A stretch of 64,000 nt of DNA from the NCBI RefSeq assembly GCF_029852145.1, contig NC_079973.1, positions 9,506,385 to 9,570,384 on the forward strand. Reading direction: 5' to 3'. The DNA comes from Microplitis mediator (Eukaryota; Arthropoda; Insecta; Hymenoptera; Braconidae). A model generated the notes under the pieces. The model worked only from the letters and a program-made list of their open reading frames with translations, had not been told where the DNA came from and did no database searches. Below are positions 26,013 through 37,993 of the stretch, piece by piece. Numbering within the stretch: the first letter of the stretch is position 1; every line of letters starts with the position of its first letter. The position numbers and the translations under genes were made by a program.

Positions 26013-26983
26013 ACCTTTAAGTTTAATTTTAAATTATATCTAAAGACAGCGCCATTAAATAACAAGTATTTTTATTTTTTAGTCAACAAACTGTACTTAT
26101 TTCCACTTAAAACCTCATTAATTAAAAACTTTAATCCAATAAATTAATATTTTTTTGTTTTTTACTTAAAAAAAAAAAAAAAAAGATTTGAATTATCAAA
26201 ATATTAGCGCGTTAATAAAAATAATTCCGCGAGAGGCGCGTCGGTTTAACTCATAACCAGAACGCAGGGGCGTTTTCAAAAATTTACAAAGAAACAGCTC
26301 TAGACAAAAAAGTAAAAAGTAACATAAATATTAGGCTTCAATTTTACTAATATGAAGGGATTGCCATAATTATCAGGACTGAATAAAGAAAAAAAAAAAA
26401 AAAAGGACAACAATATCCAGCAAATGGAATTCTCTTGGTAACCAGCTATAATATTATAGAATCAGAACAAGAATATAATCGACTTCGGGTTTTTTCGGCT
26501 CCTATTCTCAGTCTGTGGTAAAACATTCGGATTTAATTTAATGCTAGTATACCTTGATCGGGATCTAACGGTTCCGAATATTATTAATCTACATATTTCT
26601 CTATCCCGTGTATTTTTAGCAAGTGTTTTAGATTCAAGTTGTCAAAAATTTTTTACGTCAGTGGATATTGTATGATTGTGTTTGAATTTAAATCACTATA
26701 TATCATACAGGTAAATATAATACAGGTAAATATAAATAAATAACCATTTTTTTTCTTATATTTATTTTTTTTTATTACACTTATAATTTTATATGTAAAT
26801 ACATATATTGTTTTCCTATTATACAGTATACTCATGTCGATTGTCATTAAAAAAAAAAGTTAAATATTTTTCACTTGATAATTGTTGTACTTTGTTAATT
26901 ACCTCAATATATAGAAGTATAATTTATTAAAATAATTATGTCAATATAAATATAGCTGCCCCAAGAGCCCCAAGAGTATAGAA
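26013..26983. other. Intergenic region between divergent cytochrome c and Ro60
   Basis: AT-rich with A-runs and a small CG-containing island (26226-26275, ccgcgagaggcgcgtcgg) that may be part of a shared divergent promoter. No coding frame. Confidence 0.4.
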
Positions 26984-29751
26984 ATGGCAGTTGAAGTCGG
27001 AGTGTCAGTTGATGATGATAATCCTAAAACACGATTCGTAAGATATCTTTATATCGGTAAAGAATATCCAGTTTATTATTCAGGAACATGGTCAAGCCAA
27101 AATCATTTTACAGTGGACAAAGTAACATCTGTTGTCGAATTAGCTGCGGACAAAGATACTGAACTATATCCTATTACCAAAATAAAACAGGTATCCCTTG
27201 TAATTTATAATTTATACATAAATACATATATAAATTTAAATAATTAAATATCACATCCTTAATACCAAAAAGGCGTATGATTTTTTAAAAATTCACCGAT
27301 CGCTTTAGAATCACGAAATTGATAAAAAAACAAAATTTAAAATATTAATGCTAAAATGACTGACATTAATTTTATTTTTAATGCTACAAAAAGTATATAA
27401 TTTATTTAGTTAAATATTTATTGATACGTATATTATAAAAAAATAAAAAAGTTTTTAATTGATCAGTAGCTCCTAAAAATTTTTGACCAAAAAATTTGAA
27501 AACTTGAATCTTGAAAGTGCAAAACGCTTTTTTTTTTTTCTAAATTCCCAATGCGACCATATTTCACTTAAATACAGCCTCTCATAAATCACCGAAAAAT
27601 TTCGAAATTTTTTTTCGACTATTTAATTTTTTTCATTAATATATTTAAATTTGAATTCGCGGATTCAATTTTATGGCGCTTTATTTTGGCATTAATAATC
27701 ATTGTACCTAAAAGTAAAAAGGCCTATATATATTTATAGGCCTTTCTGATTAAAATTTTTTTTATTATCAAAATATTAATTTCTAAACGATTGAGCAAAA
27801 TAAATAATTTACATGCCTTTTTGGCGTTAGGGAGGCGATATTATTTATGGACATTTAAAAAATAGTAAAATTGATTTTCAGTTATTGGAATCAGGATTAG
27901 TACCTAAATCGGAAACTTTAATGTTTGCTTTAGCTGTGTGTGCACGACAAGAAAAAAGTGAAAAATTACGACAAGCGGCATATAATTTTATAGCAGAAGA
28001 ATGCAAAAATCCAGAACAATTTATGTTATTTATTGAATATGCATCTCAATTAAGTAAACAATTATCAATTCCTAAACATGGTTACGGTCATGGTTGGCGT
28101 AATGCGGTAAATAAATGGTACCTATCTCATGATGCTAAAAATTTGGCTGAATGTGTAACAAAATACAAAAGTAGACACGGTTGGAAACACAAAGATATTA
28201 TAAAACTCTCACATCCAGTTACTAAAGTCCTTGGGTCAGATATTCAGGCTGTTTTTAAATATATTATGTTCGGGTTGGAAAAAGCTAAATCAGAGTTTGC
28301 TAATGAACCAAAAGCGACAGAAGTTTTACATTTTATTGAACGAATAGATAATTTTCGTCAGTGTCAAGATCCTGTAGAAGCTGCAGGATTAATAAGAACA
28401 TATAACTATAAATTAGAACATGTTCAAGCTAGTTTAATTAAATCATCAGAAGTGTGGGAAGCTTTGATTGAATCGATGGATTTGCCTAATATTGTTAAAA
28501 ATATTCAAAGGATTCATAATCTTGGTTTACTTACACCTACATCTCAATTAACTGAAAAAGTCCTAAGTGCCATCACAAATAAAGATCAAATATTGAGATC
28601 TAAAATTCGTCCTGCAGTTATTCTTATGGCTGTTAAAACTTATGAGGATCCAGATAAAATTCCAGTATTTACAAAAAGAAAATTAGCAAGAAAAAATAAA
28701 CTTAGAAATCGACAATTACCTAATCCAGATAAACGTATTGTTGATGCTTTATATTCAGCGTTAAATATTTCATTTTCAACTATTGAACCTACGGGACTAA
28801 GATTTTTAATAACTGTAAGCACTGAAAGCTGGAAAAAAAAACAAATTACTCAAGTATCTGTTGATACTTTCAAACCCTGGGTACTTGAAGCTGCTTGTAT
28901 TGTTGCACTCGGTTTATTACGATCTGAAGATAAAGTTACTGTATCTGCTTTTACTGCCACTGAAGGTTTGAATGCACGTCCAGTTCATATTGACAAAAAT
29001 TCAACTTATCAAGAAGCTTATGAAAAAATGCGTGTACGGTCTAATGTACCACCAAATCTTGGTAAACCAATTCTTTGGGCAGCACATCACAGAAGAAAGT
29101 ATGATGTCTTTATCAATGTTGTCGATAAAATGCGTGAAAAATATGATTTTACTTCTCGTGCTATGGATCTTTATAAAAAGAAAATGAATTTACCAAATAC
29201 AAGGTAATTATAATTTAAAATAACAAAGTCTCCACGTAGATCCCCATAAGTTCTCCATAAGGAACCTCAGATGCACCACTGTATTAATTTTTTTATTTAT
29301 AATTCGAGACTAGTACTCTGTTGAATTCGAATCGACCAGCTTGCTTATTGCTCTCCATTAATTATACAACCTTATTTTGGGGTCCCAATATTTTCACCTA
29401 TACTATGACCTACCCATAATACTATTGCTACTGAGGGGAGTATCCTCATCCTTGGAGGCTAAAAGAGCTAGTAAAATCTGTACTTTATAAACAATTTAAA
29501 TAAAACTATGAGATTATCAGTTTGTAATAACAGATTTCAAATAATATAGACGTCATTATTTTTTTGAAAAAGAAATAAATATTTCTAGTTAATTAATAAA
29601 ATTGATTTTTATTTTTAGATTGGTAAATTGGGTTGTCGGTACTACATCAACATATATGGAAGGTAAATATGTTAATGATGTATTAACAGTTTGTGGTTTT
29701 GATATTGATGTTCCAAAAGTCATCGAAGCTTTTGCAAAACGTCAATTTTAA
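26984..29751 (+). CDS. Ro60 / TROVE-domain RNA-binding protein
   Basis: Exons 26984-27190, 27882-29203 and 29619-29751 (207+1322+133 nt) give 553 aa, similar to the vertebrate protein at about 538. The first exon encodes RFVRYLYIGKEYPVYY, matching the start of the TROVE domain. Exon 2 contains the conserved TKYKSRHGWKHKDIIKLSH segment that in Ro60 lines the ring pore contacting Y RNA and misfolded RNA. The C-terminal von Willebrand A domain is recognisable from GLRFLITV to VCGFDIDVPKVIEAF. However, the metal site normally reading DVSAS is VSTES (about residues 381-385), the GGTDCS loop is shortened to NLGKP, and the third acidic motif is also changed. Ro60 works in noncoding-RNA quality control. 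Intron 1 holds a probable MITE. Confidence 0.93.
27263..27829. mobile_element. Probable MITE in Ro60 intron 1
   Basis: taccaaaaaggcgtatg (27263-27279) is nearly the inverted complement of catgcctttttggcgtta (27812-27829). Another palindrome, ggcctatatatatttatagg, lies inside. About 567 bp, AT-rich, non-coding. The termini are imperfect. Confidence 0.45.
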
Positions 29752-32700
29752 TTAAAGATCAACGAAAAAAACCGAAAACAATTAAAAGAACAAACGAAAA
29801 AAAATTGTAAGTCATAACTTAAAATAATCATAAACGGCGATAAAAATTAAAATTTAATAATGCGATAAAATTCAACCGTACTATATATTTATAAGATTTA
29901 TTTATGTTTCAAATTTTTTTAAAATACACATTTTTAACGTTTTTATTTAAACAATGACGAATTTAAAATTTAAAAAATTAATAAATAATTCTAAGAAGTA
30001 TATAATTTACTAACTAGATAACGATATATTATCTAACTGTTATATTAACCGTATGTTTTTTAAAATATGCTGCACAAAAGTCGAACAATTTTTAGTATGA
30101 AAATTAATTAAATAACTTTTTTCAACGGCTATCGGTAATGAGCATTTAAATTATTAAACAAAGAAAAAGACAAATTTTTTATTTTAATTTTTCTTTAATG
30201 TAGACAATATTTGTCATAAAAAAATATGTATCGGAACAAAATGATTTAAATGTGCGGCATATAATTATTTTAGATACTAATGTTAAGGCTACACATTCAT
30301 AACATAAATAACAAGGTGCATGATTAGCATGTCTAACATAGAATAAGTTAATATAAAAAAAAAAACAAAAAAGAAAAAAAAAATGCGCTTAATTTATTTG
30401 TTTTACTGAAGCATTAAAAATCGATTATGACAAATCTCTAAAACTACCGAGATACTAAAGTCCAGCGATAGAGAAAAAACAAAACGGATAATAGAACAAA
30501 AAATAAAAGTTTAGGTTTAGATATTAAAAAAATAAATGGAAAATAATTCGCTTAGTTGGGTATGTCTCTGAACGGTATTTAATAATTTAGGAAAAAAACA
30601 AGTACTGTCAAACGTCGAGAAACAAATAGTAAAAAATAATATATCTATATATATAAAAAAAAAAAGAAAAAATAAAATTTCTTCTACTGTGATACGCATT
30701 TAGCCCCAAAGAGTTATAGACTTACATGAGTTTTATTTAATTGTTATATGTCTTGATAAATGCCATATTCAAATTAAAATGAAAGCAAAAAATCTTTAGT
30801 ACTCATAATAAGATTTAAACAACTGTGATATGACAGTCGATGTTTGTTTATAATAAAATAAAAATAAATAGTGAGAAAATAAATTAAATCAGAGACATGC
30901 CGATAAAAATACTGTTATTTAACACAATTATTATTCTGGATTTATAATAGATAAATTATAAAAAATAAATACCGGCGATACTTAAGTACGTATTTCTATA
31001 TAAAATTTTATTAATTTTAAAAATTTTTTAAAGTTTTATTTTATTCAATAATTAAGACAACAAAAAAATACAATATTTGTAGAACCGGAATCTTGTTACG
31101 CGTTTCGCTTGTTGTTTTATTCAAATTAATGAAATCGCGATAAATCTAAAAAATTATATATTATATATATATATATATATATTAATAAATAATTCATATA
31201 CTGTAACGTATATATATATACTAGTTAAATTATAAAGGAGGATTGACCGATTAAAAAAAAAATGATTTTTTTTTTTCACTGAATTATTTAATCTCTTGGT
31301 CATGTCCTGAAGTGATTTGAATGATTAGAAAAAAATACTGATAATTTTTACGAATTTACAAACGAAAAATAAAGAGGCATTAAAAATTAAATTTAAATAA
31401 TTCATCTGATGTGTTCAACTACTGGTTAGAAGCAATATGCAAAATAAAAATGAAATACTATCTATTGACTATCAGTTTGTCATGTTTAAGTAAATAAAAT
31501 TTTTTTAAAAATGATGATCATTTGAAAAAACTAAAATAATTAAATATAAAATTGTTTTTTTGGCTGCTGATATTTTTAAAAATCACCATAAAATAATAAA
31601 CGGCGTCCTAATTAAGAAATTAATAATATTTACATATATAATATAGTAATCGAAAAAAACTGTATTTATTCGTTTGATATATTATTATAGGTGATTAATA
31701 TTTAAGTACGCTAACCAATTTAATTAATTTAAGTAAATGAATGTAGAGGTGAATCACATAACATTTTTTAAGAGCATGTTTGCATAACAAAAAAAAAAAA
31801 AGAAAAAATTTATAAAAATGAATCGTCTTAAAAACAAAATAAAATAAATAACTCAATTAAAGTTGAAATAAAAATTAAATGTAATCAAAGTCTTAAAATG
31901 GTGACACAAATGCAGTAACTTTTGATGGATTAAATCATTGATTATAAAAATTTCGATAGCGGAAGAAAAAATAAAATTTTTCACTTATGGCCTCAATTTT
32001 TACACAAAAATAATGAATTTAATAGCAAGTAAACAAAAATTTTAAAAATTATATTTGATAAAAAAAAATATTTCCCAAAAACCTAAGGATTAATCAAAAA
32101 AAGTACAGGTATCAATTTAATTTGAATTAATTGAAATATGATTTGATCTTTACTATCTGCATATATATATAAATATCCTTCTTAGATTTTAAAAATTAAT
32201 TTATCTGTACTAAAATATATATTCATTTACCTGAATAAAATAAAAAATTGAGTTATGTTCAGTTATAAAGATAAAAAGATTTAGCTTAAAAAGAAAAAAG
32301 GGAAAATCAAATAAATTAATTGTGATGTTATTTTTTATACCGAAAACTGATTTATACTCATGTGTGTACTAATTAAAACAAAGTATTAGATCTACATACT
32401 GAAAATCTGTTGGTGCTCTTTTTAAAACGAACTTAAAAATTAATAAAATATAAACATGGCGATAAAATAATTTTAAGATGAAAAAAACCAATCTGGATTT
32501 TTTTTGGCTCCGTGGATTTTTTATTTTTCTATTTTTAACTAGATGTTATTTTATTGGTCTATTATTATTATTATTATTGATATTAATGTTAAATTTGATG
32601 TCTCTTATTGTTAACAAACTATTTTGTTCTTTTAGTCTCATTCCGTAATTATTGATAAATAATTGATTATACTTTCCACCATACCTGCACCGGAAATTTT

Positions 32701-33711
32701 TAATTTCTACCCTGTTTATAGGAAAGAAAGTCGTTCCTTTTTTTTAATGAGAAAACAAAAATGATAGCAATTAGCGCATACGTTATTATTTCTACAAACA
32801 GAGGCAGAAATTTAAACTTTCAGGTGCAGATCTGGTGAAAAATTTTATAGACACCAAGAGAGGAAAATAAGGCGTCCCAACCCGCGTCTTTGCCACGGGC
32901 AATCATGCTCGCGGGTTAGAATGTCCCATTATCCTCCCTAGGTGTATAATATACCAATATATCTCAATTAAAAAAAAAAGGCATTATAAGAATAATTTGT
33001 TATTTTATTACTTTCTGTGTTGAATTATTTTTACTAGTTATCAAGAAAAAAAATATATGATTGTCAATTTATACACAACTATTAGTTAAAATTTGTTCAA
33101 TTTAAAAAAAAAAATGTATTATTTGTCATAAATAATTTGGTACTAAAAATTAAATAAAAAAAGATAAAAAAGAATTTTTTGAAAAAAATGATTTATTTAA
33201 TTTATTTTAATATTGATACATGCCATACATGTTTCATTCATTCGAACATACAGTTAACATTAATATTGTATTTAATTATTATCTTTCACGCTTTGCAACA
33301 TTTTACGAGCGAGAAAAATCACACGCGGCTTTAATTTCATTTATACTTAATTACATACAATATAATTAATCATACAAAAACAAAAATTATGTCCATTTAT
33401 TAATAAATTAAAAAAACCCAATGAGAATTTAAAAAAAAAACCTCATCAGTATAAAATTTATAGAATAAAATCTACATATTTTTTATCTGACCATAAGGCT
33501 AATTACCTAGGACAAACTAGAATACATTACCGTCGTTAAGATTTGTTAAATAATTATAATTATCAATTAACAATCTCAGATAAATGCCCGACGGTACAAC
33601 TCCTTTTGACAAATAACTTCGGAATCAATTAACTAACGGAGATATTGAGAGAAAAAAAAAAGAAATTAAATATTTGATATTAATTCCGAAGCAATTATCG
33701 CAATAGGAAGC
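29752..33711. other. 4-kb AT-rich gap between Ro60 and BiP
   Basis: No reading frames of interest on either strand. The only GC-rich island is the hairpin at 32850-32945, listed separately. Contains AT microsatellite patches near 31150-31230. It holds the converging 3' ends of Ro60 and BiP. Confidence 0.5.
32850..32945. other. GC-rich hairpin of about 96 nt
   Basis: Outer arms acacc...gagga...aacccgcg (32851-32886) and cgcgggtt...tcctc...ggtgt (32910-32945) pair over several blocks: 8 bp next to the loop, 5 bp in the middle and 5 bp at the base. The loop contains a second small hairpin, ttgccacgggcaa. It stands out in a very AT-rich gap. It could be a structured RNA or a short transposon relic. 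Confidence 0.4.
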
Positions 33712-33717
33712 TTTATT
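33712..33717 (-). terminator. Polyadenylation signal AATAAA for BiP
   Basis: AATAAA on the minus strand, about 60 bp past the BiP stop codon. Canonical hexamer at a sensible distance. Confidence 0.6.
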
Positions 33718-33776
33718 TTTTTCTTAATTAATTCAGTCTGGGTTTAAGATGAACTGGTTGATTGATTGTAATTTTC

Positions 33777-35829
33777 TTACAATTCGTCTTTGAGATCATC
33801 CTCTTCACCACCAGTTGGTGGAGGAGCACCACCAGTACCTTGATAAAGCTTAGCGATGATTGGTTGAACAATGTCAGTAAGCTCTTTCTTCTGTTGTTTA
33901 TATTCTTCTGGATCGGTATCCTGGTTTTCTTCAAGCCATTTTATTTTCTCGTCAATAGCAGCCTCCATTTTTTCTTTGTCCTCATCGGTTATTTTAGATC
34001 CAAGTTTTTCTTTGTCAGCAAGTTGATTTTTAAGTGAGTAAGCATAAGATTCAAGTTCGTTACGAGCTTCAACGCGCTCTTTAAGTTTTTTATCTTCATC
34101 AGCAAACTTCTCAGCATCCTTGATCATCCTTTCAATGTCATCAGGTGTAAGTCTGTTCTGATCATTTGTAATAACAATTTTTTCACGGTTACCAGTTCCC
34201 TTATCTTCAGCGGATACTTGAAGAATACCATTAGCGTCAATTTCGAAGGTTACTTCGATTTGAGGAATACCTCTGGGTGCTGGTGGGATTCCAGTAAGAT
34301 CAAATTTACCAAGGAGATGATTATCCTTAGTCATTGGACGTTCTCCTTCATAAACTTGAATTGTTACGGTATGTTGATTGTCGGATGCTGTAGAGAATAT
34401 CTGAGATTTTTTTGTAGGAATAACAGTATTTCTGGCAATCAATTTAGTCATTACACCTCCAACAGTTTCAATACCCATAGTTAAGGGGTTGACGTCAAGA
34501 AGAACAATTGCATCAGTATCTTGTTCACCAGAAAGAACACCAGCTTGTACAGCAGCACCATAAGCGACAGCTTCATCAGGGTTAATACCTCGGGATGGCT
34601 CTTTACCGTTAAAGAATTCTTTTACCAATTGTTGTACTTTTGGAATTCTGGTGGATCCTCCGACAAGTACGATTTCATCAACATCTTTTTTGTTCATATC
34701 CGCATCTTCAAGTACTTTTTGTACAGGTTTCATTGTACTTTGGAAAAGATCCATGTTCAATTCCTCAAATTTAGCTCTGGTTAAAGTTTCGGAGAAGTCT
34801 TCACCTTCGAAGAATGATTCAATTTCAATTTTAACTTGGTGACTGGCACTGAGAGCTCTCTTGGCTTTTTCAACTTCACGACGAAGCTTTTGAACAGCAC
34901 GATTGTCTTTTCTGATGTCTTTACCCTTCTTCTTTTTGTACAATTTAATAAAGTATTCCATAACACGTTGGTCAAAATCTTCACCTCCCAAATGGGTATC
35001 ACCATTTGTTGCTACTACTTCGAAGACTCCGTTGTCGATTGTCAAAAGACTTACATCGAAAGTACCACCACCAAGATCGAAGACAAGAACGTTTTTCTCA
35101 CCATCTTTTTTGTCCAAACCGTAAGCAATTGCCGCAGCAGTTGGTTCGTTAATGATTCTCATAACAACAAGACCGGCAATAGCTCCAGCGTCTTTGGTAG
35201 CCTGTCTCTGAGCATCATTGAAATAAGCTGGTACTGTGACAACTGCATGAGTTACTTTTTTTCCCAAGTAAGCTTCTGCGGTTTCCTTCATTTTTCCAAG
35301 AACCATAGCAGAAATTTCTTCTGGTGTAAAGACCTTGTCTCCATCTTTCGTCTTTACTTTAATGTGAGGTTTGTTGTTTTTCTCAATAACTTTGAATGGG
35401 AAGAATTTGGCATCGTGTTGAACTGTTGGATCAGCCCATTCACGACCAATCAAACGCTTAGCGTCAAAGACCGTGTTTTCAGGGTTGGTCGTCAACTGAT
35501 TTTTAGCAGCATCACCGATCAGACGTTCTCCTTCAGCAGTAAATGCTACATATGATGGAGTGATACGGTTTCCTTGGTCATTGGCGATTATTTCAACTCG
35601 ACCGTTTTTGTAAACACCAACACTAAATAAAAATTTAATTTATGAGTATTTTCATTATTTTAAATTAAGAATTAAGGATTAATTTATTTATTTTAAATTA
35701 CCAAGAATACGTTGTTCCCAAATCAATTCCAATTACTGTTCCGATGTCATCTTTTTCCTTGGTGTCTTCTTTAGCTGATGCTATCGCTGCTATCAGCCCT
35801 AATAACGCTAAAGCTAATATAGCCTTCAT
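33777..35829 (-). CDS. Hsc70-3: BiP / GRP78, endoplasmic reticulum Hsp70
   Basis: Exons 35829-35702 and 35622-33777 (128+1846 nt) give 657 aa. Residues 1-19 form a hydrophobic signal peptide (MKAILALALLGLIAAIASA), followed by an acidic KEDTKEKDD stretch. The Hsp70 signatures are IDLGTTYS (split by the intron), VFDLGGGTFDVSLL and VLVGGSTRIPK. The substrate-binding domain follows, and the C-terminus EEDDLKDEL carries a KDEL retention signal. This is the ATP-dependent chaperone of the ER lumen and the sensor-binding partner in the unfolded protein response. A leader acceptor at 35853/35852 and donor at 36478 predict a 5' UTR intron. The ERSE elements further upstream fit stress induction. Confidence 0.98.
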
Positions 35830-36478
35830 TTTATTTATAATTCAACGCTATCTGTAATAAAAAGAAAAAAAAAGCATGAAATTACTTTCTGGGTAGTTAA
35901 TGAATGAATAATATATTTTTTTCAACAGCAAATAATAATTTTAAAAGCGTAAGAGGTGGTTTTGGAGTAAACGTTATTGCCTCCGCCCAAGTGGGGGCTG
36001 ACAGAACATTCTAGTAGGTCATCATTTAAACACGAAAATAACCACAAGTACGCTATTAAATGACATTTTTATGATCCAATTTTGTTATCTCAACTATCAA
36101 ATAACTATTAATTCAATATGTATACATAATTATGGAAAAAAAAAACTTGTCATTACATGAAAGTATGCCGGCGTTATAAAAATTATAAAACGTCAAGTTT
36201 ACGTATTGTTATGAAATAAAAATAAAATAAAACAAATGATTTATTTAAAAATTAAAAATATCAATGAATATAAGTTTAACTTGGTATTGAATAACTGTTA
36301 AAACTGATTCACGTTAAAGAATTTATAACGGAACATCAACAAGGAATCTTCTTATACGTGGCACAATTTACTTTAGCTTGAAAAATTTGATAATCGATAA
36401 AATATTAAAATTTATAAATTTAACGAAATAAAAATATCAGTTAAAGAAAAAAATATAAATATTAAAATAAATAATTAC

Positions 36479-36590
36479 CAATTGGATGAAATCTTCAGTA
36501 TAACTTTTAAATACAATGAAATAACACTTTGCTGTAAATATTCTTGAGTTGTTTCACGTTCTTTGATTTTCGACTGACTGACTGATGGAA
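36479..36590 (-). other. Probable 5' UTR exon of BiP
   Basis: Ends at donor CCAATTG|GTAAT (exon end 36479), pairing with the acceptor before 35851. Its upstream part contains a repeated cagtcagtcagtc stretch (about 36571-36585) that could include the initiator. The start is approximate. Confidence 0.5.
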
Positions 36591-36625
36591 GTGTTCAGCG
36601 CCGGCATATTAACGGATAAATTTGT

Positions 36626-36644
36626 CGTGGCTTTTTCTGATTGG
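36626..36644 (-). promoter_or_regulatory. ERSE-I (CCAAT-N9-CCACG) upstream of BiP
   Basis: On the minus strand the sequence reads CCAAT, nine bases, CCACG: an exact match to the ER stress response element bound by NF-Y plus ATF6/XBP1. It sits about 45 bp upstream of the presumed transcription start. Confidence 0.8.
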
Positions 36645-36714
36645 TCAGTGAGGATACGTAGCAACGGAAATATCGAAATCGGTTGGTTATGACGATACCA
36701 GTTGGCCAGCCCTC

Positions 36715-36725
36715 ATTGGCCCACG
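36715..36725 (+). promoter_or_regulatory. ERSE-II (ATTGG-N-CCACG) upstream of BiP
   Basis: ATTGG, one base, CCACG: an exact ERSE-II match, about 80 bp further upstream than the ERSE-I. Additional CCAAT boxes lie near 36680 and 36810. Confidence 0.7.
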
Positions 36726-36729
36726 TTTA

Positions 36730-37261
36730 TATCTATAGGATATTGTATCAACATAAATGAAAATAAAATAACACAACGCATTGTATTTTACTAGAAACTG
36801 CTCGGCATTTCCTGATTGGTCCAACTCTGTTTCTACTAAACAGTTATGTATGATAAAGTAAATTATTTAGGTATTTTTGACACTTGTCATCACCAAATAA
36901 TTATCATATTTAAGAGATAAGTTTATGCTCATAAAATTTATTTTTACTTTTTTTCGTTCTAGAATTTTCTTTTTATTTTTGTTACTTTTAATTATAATTT
37001 TGTACGAAAAATTATTAATAATAGAAAAAAAAAAAATTTTTCTAGATTTTTTTTTGTTATTGGTACCACGGTCATGCGCAAAATATTGTAATACTTTTAA
37101 ATCTAACGGAATTAATTTTTTTTTGCTATTCTTAAAATCTATAGAATTTTTTTCTTTTTTTCTTTATGAATGTGTAAGAAAAAAGTCACTAATTACTATC
37201 TGATGCAACTTATTGAGATTATCTGATGCTAAAAAATTGCCACAGTGCGAAATACGACAAA
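36730..37261. other. Upstream flank of BiP, AT-rich
   Basis: No credible exon; the open frame at 36925-37203 is a run of Phe/Leu/Lys codons from AT-rich DNA. Confidence 0.4.
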
Positions 37262-37835
37262 TCGTTCTTATGGTTCGGGAGTACTAACTGAATTTCCAGA
37301 GTAAAAATGATGAAAATCTTTCGAGAACATTTGTCTTATGAATTTTCCAAAAGCTGAAAAAATCGCTGTAATGATAATCAATTAATCAAAAATTAGAGAA
37401 TTTTTTGAGTACGGGCCAGCCTTAATTAGTGCAATTTTTATATTTATTTAATTCAAAAAATTGTCTTATGATTATTTCTTAAATCGAATGATTGCTAATC
37501 GTATTATTTTTTGTATCTATTATGTAACATTATGTATTTTTTAAGGCAGCAAGGAGTCTTTGACTCTATGGCCAAATAAATAATTTAAATATTATTATCA
37601 TTTTTTTGATAAATGATATGAAAAATAATGATACTGAAGTTAGCAGACGTCTAATAATTTTTGGATTTTATTTTAGACAGTAAATGATAAAAAAAAAAAA
37701 TTTGAAAAAATTGCACCTGTAGTTTTTTAAATTCTCTACAAGTGCATATTTTTATTTTTGTTTTTTTTTCTGATTGATATGTTGAAAAGAAAAATCCAAA
37801 AAGTTTTAATTATCCGCTAACTTCAAAATCATGAA
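37262..37835 (+). mobile_element. Composite dispersed repeat, copy in plus orientation
   Basis: The order is: a block with gatgaaaatctttcgagaac and gagtacgggccagccttaat, then gcagcaaggagtctttgact, then a MITE-like inverted repeat with tgatactgaagttagcagac (about 37628) and ccgctaacttcaaaatcat (to about 37833). The whole order recurs inverted at 53465-54070, including the spacer. Partial copies lie at 20431 and 23649. Confidence 0.7.
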
Positions 37836-37993
37836 AAATATTATTTATATTAAAAGAAATTATCAATTTAACTGATAAAAATACTTAAAACGATTGAAAT
37901 AAATAGTAAAAATATGAGATTTAACATTGAAATATTTATTTGTGCGTTGGCATGTAAATATATTAATAATTATTAAACATTTTTACAGGCATA

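Noticed and set aside
34836..35555. 239-codon plus-strand frame opposite BiP
   Set aside because: Antisense of a highly conserved Hsp70 coding sequence, where codon bias suppresses stops; no domain character.
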